A stretch of DNA of 25,579 nucleotides from a virus. The translations under genes were made by a program, and so were the position numbers. The DNA lies in IMG/VR virus record IMGVR_UViG_3300035438_000506, positions 1 to 25,579 of that record. One strand, 5' to 3'. Each line of letters opens with the position of its first letter. Positions within the stretch are counted from its first letter, which is position 1. This document shows, in pieces, positions 21,331 to 25,579 of this stretch. The notes under the pieces were generated by a model. The model was not told where the DNA came from. It ran no database searches and saw only the letters and a program-made list of their open reading frames with translations.

Positions 21331-21780
21331 TTGAAGAAGAAAAACGGTAAGAAGGGTTTAGCGAAGTTCGATGGTCACATCTCCGCTAACCGACTTGAGG
21401 TAGATTCTGTTAAGTTTTTCCTGACTATACCACCATCCGTCAATAAAATATGGGGTAGAGGAAGAAACGGTGTGCATCGGACAAAAGAGTATACAGAATG
21501 GATCAGGATAAACCATGAAAACTTAGGATGCCCGGGTTATGTTGGGGGTCAAGTAGCGATATCAGTAAAAATTACGGGTGGCATAGGGTGGAGACGTGGA
21601 CGAGACATCGACAACATTATCAAACCTGTATGCGATATGTGTACCAGTCTAGGGGTATGGGACGACGACAGATGTGAAATTGTTCGGTGTGTCCGCATAT
21701 CATTCTTTGATGGTAAAACCAAGAAATCACGAGCAAAGTGCAGCGTGGTAGTCAAGAAAATAGGGAAGACGGCAACATGA
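21331..21780 (+). CDS. rusA: RusA-type Holliday junction resolvase
   Basis: 149 residues from TTG 21331 (GAGGAGA six to twelve bases upstream). The frame stays open upstream, but that part lies over the preceding gene. The RusA signature is complete: I-P-P-S-V-N-K-I-W-G-R (about 32-42), R-T-K-E-Y-T-E-W, R-R-G-R-D-I-D-N-I-I-K-P-V-C-D (90-104) with the catalytic D-x-D-N-x-x-K-x-x-x-D, then G-V-W-D-D-D-R-C-E (110-118). RusA dimers cut Holliday junctions symmetrically, resolving recombination and replication intermediates before packaging. It ends the early module and overlaps the small membrane protein gene as ATGA. Confidence 0.9.
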   Translation: MKKKNGKKGLAKFDGHISANRLEVDSVKFFLTIPPSVNKIWGRGRNGVHRTKEYTEWIRINHENLGCPGYVGGQVAISVKITGGIGWRRGRDIDNIIKPVCDMCTSLGVWDDDRCEIVRCVRISFFDGKTKKSRAKCSVVVKKIGKTAT

Positions 21781-21860
21781 TTACAGCATTGATATTGTCA
21801 ATCTTGATCGTTATCGCTTTGTCTCACAGTTTCTATCTAATTTACTTCTGGGGGGATTGA
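21777..21860 (+). CDS. 27-residue single-pass membrane mini-protein
   Basis: ATG 21777 overlaps the RusA stop (ATGA) and the frame ends at TGA 21858-21860, four bases before the next gene. The peptide MITALILSILIVIALSHSFY ends in LIYFWGD. Almost all of it is a hydrophobic helix with no basic flank and an acidic end. GGGAAG lies upstream. It exactly fills the gap between rusA and the next gene, which is the main evidence that it is translated. It could be a small holin-like, antiholin or superinfection protein; nothing shows which. Confidence 0.5.
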   Translation: MITALILSILIVIALSHSFYLIYFWGD

Positions 21861-21863
21861 TCA

Positions 21864-22274
21864 ATGGCTACGTTCAACAAGTATAATAAGTTTACGGAAG
21901 ACTTGGCTGAAAAGGTTCATAACTTAGGAAGCGATACCCTAAAAGTATTGTTGACTACTACTGCTCCCGAGGCGTCTAATGGAGCAATCCCGTCTGACCT
22001 CGCTACTGGTGGTGGTTATACTTCGGGTGGTGCAACGACAGCGCAAATAACATCAATTCAGACTTCAGGTGTCTATAAGCTTGTACTGACAGACGTTGTT
22101 TGGACTGGTACTGGATCAGGCTTTGGTCCATTCCGTTACGTAGTCCTGTACAACTCAACGGCATCAAATGCTCCTATCGGCTGGTATGATTATGGTTCAT
22201 CCATAAGCTTAGGTCTTGGCGAAACCTTTACAGTTGACTTTGACGGATCGGCTGGCGTGCTTACTCTTACTTGA
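21864..22274 (+). CDS. Conserved phage virion-associated protein, function unknown
   Basis: 136 residues with GGGGG nine to thirteen bases before ATG 21864. The whole sequence follows a pattern I know from many tailed phages: F-N-K-Y-N-K-F-T-E-D-L-A-E-K-V-H-N-L-G-S-D-T-L-K-V-L-L-T at the N-terminus, G-G-G-Y-T-S-G-G-A, Y-K-L-V-L-T-D-V-V-W-T, G-P-F-R-Y-V-V-L-Y-N, G-W-Y-D-Y-G-S-S-I and E-T-F-T-V-D-F-D-G at the end. It is beta-rich and usually encoded among structural genes; its exact place in the particle is not known to me. It opens the second structural module of the window. Confidence 0.75.
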   Translation: MATFNKYNKFTEDLAEKVHNLGSDTLKVLLTTTAPEASNGAIPSDLATGGGYTSGGATTAQITSIQTSGVYKLVLTDVVWTGTGSGFGPFRYVVLYNSTASNAPIGWYDYGSSISLGLGETFTVDFDGSAGVLTLT

Positions 22275-22290
22275 TTTTGGGAGATGAATT

Positions 22291-22707
22291 ATGGAAATCA
22301 ATACTGGCGGAGAATCTACTTTTGATGCAACTAACGGGTCGATGAGTCAAGACGATCACGACAACAATGTTGCAATGGCAATCAAAAGTAGAGAAGAAGA
22401 ACTGTATCATTACAGGATTAATGCGCAGAATTATAAGGCGATGTATGACGCTTTGCCACATAAGTTAACACCGTGGCCACCCCATTTGCGGGGATATGCG
22501 ACCATGACACGTGACCAGATGGCTGCAAATATTATTGACGACGACGACCTCTATCTAGCATCGGATCTATCTTACAGGGATGAACTTAGATTCCGCATCC
22601 GTGCTGAAACGATGGAAGGAAATAAGATCGAAGTCATTTTGAAATCATTGGTCAGTCAGTGCGCAGATATCGAGAAAATAAGAGCGATTATAGCGGCAAA
22701 AAAATAA
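22291..22707 (+). CDS. Hypothetical protein of the adhesin module
   Basis: 138 residues, with GGGAG nine to thirteen bases before ATG 22291. The N-terminus is polar and disordered (GGESTFDATNGSMSQDDHDN); next comes a helix (MAIKSREEELYHYRINAQNY), then P-H-K-L-T-P-W-P-P-H-L-R-G-Y, an acidic IIDDDDLYLASDLSYRDELR part and a C-terminal helix. No recognised family. Between the conserved virion protein and the propeller adhesin, it may be an assembly partner or chaperone of one of them, on position only. Confidence 0.6.
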   Translation: MEINTGGESTFDATNGSMSQDDHDNNVAMAIKSREEELYHYRINAQNYKAMYDALPHKLTPWPPHLRGYATMTRDQMAANIIDDDDLYLASDLSYRDELRFRIRAETMEGNKIEVILKSLVSQCADIEKIRAIIAAKK

Positions 22708-22717
22708 AAGGTAATAC

Positions 22718-25570
22718 ATGCCTCAAGTACAAGATATATTAGTTGGAAATTCAACAACCCAATATATCTATGTATATACGTGGGTCAGCAGTACTGGATT
22801 TGGTACTCAACTGAGTAGTGTACCGACCACACCTACGGGAGAAATCGGTGATATTTCATTTGGTGCTGGTTGTGTTTTTTACACGCAGGCATCCACAACC
22901 ATCGGTCCACAAGCGCACACGTACACGCCTAATGTTGGTTTTGGGACAAAATTCTCGAATGTTTCACCAGCCTTCTCTAACACGGGAACAGCCCTAAACG
23001 GTTTAGCTTCGACTGATAAGGACGTTTTTGCTTCGGGTGCCGCATCTCCGTTTATAGCAGCTTGGCCATTTAATTCAACAACGGGATACGGCACTAAATA
23101 TGCTAATCCGTCTACAGCTCTTCCTTCAGTTGCTTTCGACATCGAGGTCACCAAAGAAAATGGAGTTGATGACTATTTTGTTGCTGTAGCCAATGCATCT
23201 TCATCCTCAACTGCTGGTGTCAATCTTTATTATTTCAAAACGGGAATTGGTTTTGGTACTAAAATCGCCAATCCAGCCACACTCCCACCAACACTAGGCA
23301 GTGGTATTACGTATAACCGCAACGGCAGCGGCGTAATGAGTTATTCGTGTACCACTTCTCCGTACATGGCTGGATACCAATTAAATAGCACGGGTTTTCA
23401 AACCAAGCTTGCCAATCCAACTAACCCACCGAATAGCACAGCCCGTGACGTCGATGAAAGCCCCGAAAATGCAAGCGGAACAAGAATGGTCGCATGGGCT
23501 GTATCTTCGTCTCCGAGAGTGAGTATGCACACATGCGATGGTTCCTCTTACGGAGCCAGAGTCGCCAATCCAGCAACTTTGCCACCAGCCGCAGCGTATG
23601 CTATTGACTTTACGGATAAAGACATTGGTATCGCCCACAACAATACGCCATTTTTAAGTGTGTATCCGTGGACATCCACTGGTTATGGCATTAAATATTC
23701 AAATCCATCTTCATTACCTTCAGGTTCAGGTAGAGCTGTTAGGTTTTTCTATTTTCCGTTTGCATATAAAATAGAAGATACTGGACGTAGTTTAGCTCTT
23801 AGTTTTAATGCTGCTACTCTTACAAAAACTTCGTCTACTGCGCTATCTCTCACCGCAACCGTAGCAACTTATGCGCTATCTGGGCAGGCTACTGGCTTAA
23901 TTGTTGGGCGTAAATTAGCGGCAACAGAAACAACTTATGCGCTATCTGGGCAGGCTACTGGCTTAATTGTTAATCGTAAGTTATCAGCAACAGAAACAAC
24001 TTATGCGCTATCTGGGCAGGCTACTGGCTTAATTGTTGGGCGTAAATTAGCGGCTGATGTTAGGACTTACTCATTATCGGGGCAAACTGCTGGATTAAGC
24101 ACAAGTCGTAAGTTAATAAGCGATGTCGCTACTTACTCCTTATCTGGGCACACCTTAGCGCTGACAAAACAAGGTGTTACATCACATATTTTAGGAGCGA
24201 TTGAGGGCACATTAGATTCAGTCGGGTTACCAGCAGGGTTAATCGTCGGTCGTAATCTTACTGCAACGGGAACAAGTTGCTCGCTGGTTGGGCAAGATAC
24301 AGGATTAATCGTAGCAAGAAAGCTTAGTGGAACAGTATCAGAGTACGCACTATCAGGTTCAGCCTCCAGTTTAAGCTCAGGACTCAAACTTACCGCTACT
24401 ATAAGTGGTTATACTTTATCTGGGCAAACTACTGGATTAATTGTTGGGCGTAAGTTATCGTCTGATGTCTCTACTTATGCGTTATCTGGTTCATCATCTA
24501 ATTTAATCGTTGGCAAAACATTAAGCGGAACCGTAGCAACTTATTCACTATCAGGTTCAGCATCTAGTTTAAGCTCAGGACTCAAACTTACCGCTACTAT
24601 AAGTGGTTATACTTTAGCAGGTTCAGCATCCAGTTTAATTGTCGGGCGTAAGTTATCGGCTGATGTCTCTACTTATGCGTTATCTGGTGCATCATCTAAT
24701 TTAATCGTCGGTAAAACATTAAGCGGAACAGTATCAGAGTACGCATTATCAGGTTCAGCCTCCAGTTTAAGCTCAGTTAGATTGTTAGTAGCATCGTCTG
24801 GAACATTAACATTAACGCTTTCGTCAGCATCCCTAGCAAAAGCTTCACCTACAGCTTATTCGATCTCTGCTGAATCCAATGCAATCAATTTATCTGGCAA
24901 TGCAAATCAATTAAAAACGGCAAGGGTTATGCCTTCAAGTGTGGCGACATACACACTCAACCTCCTAACCAACCAATTAAAGCTTGCGAAGAAGATTGTC
25001 GCATCCGTAAACGATCTGAGCGGTCAGTTTATTGATGCTTCGATTCGTAAAACGCATATAATGGCAGTCACTGTACAGTCGATAACTTATACTGGGATTG
25101 ATTCTGGGGCATATATTGGCAGGCGTACTGGAGCAGATCAGAGCAGTTTTAATCTTACTGGCGTTTCAAACCAACTTAAATCAGCAAGGAAGTCGATCTG
25201 TTCTGTTGGATCTTATCTTCTCAGCGGGATAAGTATTGAGTACGTTACCGTTCTGTCTCCATCGACTATAAGCGTAAATGATATAAGTGCTTATGCTGTT
25301 TCATCAAGCCATGCAAAGATAAACAAACCGAGCACGATAGTCTACTCAAACGTAACGAATGTTGTAGATTCTGACGCTGTTACTGTTGTTGCTGGAGATG
25401 CAAAAACGGGAAGTATTGTCCAGAATGCAAATTTAGTTAACTCTGTCGATACTGAGCAACAGAGTAATATCATCCTCTGTGTTCACGCTGCTGCCGCTAA
25501 TATAAGCACGGAAGTTAGCGATACGATAACGGTTAACAGTACAAATGTGGAGGTAAACAATGTCGTATGA
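22718..25570 (+). CDS. Large repeat adhesin: seven-bladed beta-propeller plus 22-residue repeats
   Basis: 950 residues. Residues 1-345 carry seven copies of a blade motif G-[FY]-G-[TI]-K-x-[AS]-N-P-x-x-x-P (first residues near 27, 75, 125, 185, 229, 278 and 324; some degenerate), which predicts a seven-bladed propeller. Residues about 365-720 are 22-residue repeats with consensus L-x-A-T-x-x-T-Y-x-L-S-G-x-A-x-x-L-I-V-G-R-K; degenerate copies continue to about 870. The C-terminus is Ser/Asn/Val-rich. Propeller domains with repeat stalks fit a tail fibre or receptor-binding protein. I recall both repeat types in phage proteins without known receptor. No signal peptide. Its stop overlaps the next start by 11 bases, with GGAGG preceding. 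Confidence 0.75.
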   Translation: MPQVQDILVGNSTTQYIYVYTWVSSTGFGTQLSSVPTTPTGEIGDISFGAGCVFYTQASTTIGPQAHTYTPNVGFGTKFSNVSPAFSNTGTALNGLASTDKDVFASGAASPFIAAWPFNSTTGYGTKYANPSTALPSVAFDIEVTKENGVDDYFVAVANASSSSTAGVNLYYFKTGIGFGTKIANPATLPPTLGSGITYNRNGSGVMSYSCTTSPYMAGYQLNSTGFQTKLANPTNPPNSTARDVDESPENASGTRMVAWAVSSSPRVSMHTCDGSSYGARVANPATLPPAAAYAIDFTDKDIGIAHNNTPFLSVYPWTSTGYGIKYSNPSSLPSGSGRAVRFFYFPFAYKIEDTGRSLALSFNAATLTKTSSTALSLTATVATYALSGQATGLIVGRKLAATETTYALSGQATGLIVNRKLSATETTYALSGQATGLIVGRKLAADVRTYSLSGQTAGLSTSRKLISDVATYSLSGHTLALTKQGVTSHILGAIEGTLDSVGLPAGLIVGRNLTATGTSCSLVGQDTGLIVARKLSGTVSEYALSGSASSLSSGLKLTATISGYTLSGQTTGLIVGRKLSSDVSTYALSGSSSNLIVGKTLSGTVATYSLSGSASSLSSGLKLTATISGYTLAGSASSLIVGRKLSADVSTYALSGASSNLIVGKTLSGTVSEYALSGSASSLSSVRLLVASSGTLTLTLSSASLAKASPTAYSISAESNAINLSGNANQLKTARVMPSSVATYTLNLLTNQLKLAKKIVASVNDLSGQFIDASIRKTHIMAVTVQSITYTGIDSGAYIGRRTGADQSSFNLTGVSNQLKSARKSICSVGSYLLSGISIEYVTVLSPSTISVNDISAYAVSSSHAKINKPSTIVYSNVTNVVDSDAVTVVAGDAKTGSIVQNANLVNSVDTEQQSNIILCVHAAAANISTEVSDTITVNSTNVEVNNVV
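23859..24790 (+). repeat. 66-bp tandem repeats with a 198-bp higher-order period
   Basis: Inside the adhesin gene, three adjacent units (from 23867, 23933 and 23999) share 39 identical bases each at 66-base spacing. Further on, blocks recur exactly 198 bases apart (three units): GGAACAGT/GGAACCGT at 24329, 24527 and 24725; TTTAAGCTCAGGACTC at 24370 and 24568; CTGATGTCTCTACTTATGCG at 24462 and 24660. The pattern shows recent duplication of three-unit blocks in frame and makes recombination between copies likely. Confidence 0.92.
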
Positions 25571-25579
25571 TAGAGGAGA
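25560..25579 (+). CDS. Start of next gene (3' partial)
   Basis: ATG 25560 lies inside the end of the adhesin gene, with GGAGG at 25549-25553 perfectly spaced, and the frame (MSYDRG) is open to the window edge. The 11-base overlap is like that at other junctions of this genome. Only six codons are visible, so nothing can be said about function. Confidence 0.7.

Noticed and set aside
22718-25570. Diversity-generating retroelement or CRISPR in the repeat-rich adhesin region
   Set aside because: No reverse transcriptase, template repeat or unique spacers; repeats are in-frame protein-coding tandem units.
1-25579. tRNA genes, integrase and attachment sites
   Set aside because: No cloverleaf with typical TTCRA arm, no integrase-like protein and no candidate att repeat was found by eye, so lifestyle stays open.

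Overview
This window is part of a tailed double-stranded DNA phage genome (or prophage). Genes are tightly packed, often with ATGA or GTGA stop/start overlaps, and all but one lie on the + strand. A tail tube protein, a tail assembly chaperone with a canonical -1 frameshift, and a long tape measure protein indicate a non-contractile, siphovirus-like tail; no sheath or baseplate genes are visible. Terminase, portal and capsid genes are not in the window and presumably lie to the left. The host cannot be read directly. The DNA is moderately AT-rich with strong AGGAGGTGAT-type ribosome binding sites. The set of a CsrA homologue, Thr/Ser-linked cysteine modules, a papain-like peptidase beside a secreted Pro-linked protein, and glycosyltransferases reminds me of phages and prophages of Planctomycetota. 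That is an inference from recall.

Layout. (1) 1-4839: head-tail joining and tail genes (HK97 gp10-like, tail terminator-like, tail tube, small conserved protein, chaperone G and G-T, tape measure). (2) 4841-9537: tail tip or surface proteins, ending in a 1067-residue protein with eight six-cysteine modules on Thr/Ser linkers. (3) 9546-14198: a surface-modification and lysis-like block: a cysteine-rich metal-binding protein, two GT-A glycosyltransferases, a small membrane protein, a secreted protein, a papain-like peptidase and a methyltransferase. (4) 14188-14481: an HNH nuclease. (5) 14455-15381: a control region. It holds the only minus-strand gene (a stand-alone winged-helix protein resembling the C-terminus of the phage's own primase-helicase) and about 660 bp of non-coding DNA with two mirror-image 83-bp cassettes, each with three TTGTGC repeats and a TTGAC -35-like element, around an AT-only tract and an intrinsic terminator. 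(6) 15382-21780: early genes: DNA-binding proteins, CsrA, an SSB/DUF669-like protein, a primase-helicase, a sigma-like factor and a RusA resolvase. (7) 21777-25579: a 27-codon membrane mini-gene, then a second structural module with a seven-bladed-propeller plus 22-residue-repeat adhesin.

How it may work together (inference). The control region would act as replication origin and/or transcriptional switch. Two early promoters with the same -10 core drive regulators and the replisome, while CsrA and the sigma-like protein redirect host expression. The resolvase and HNH nuclease process DNA for packaging. The glycosyltransferases may decorate the Thr/Ser-rich linkers of the surface proteins encoded directly upstream. 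The 3' adhesin carries DNA-level repeats that could recombine and change its length.
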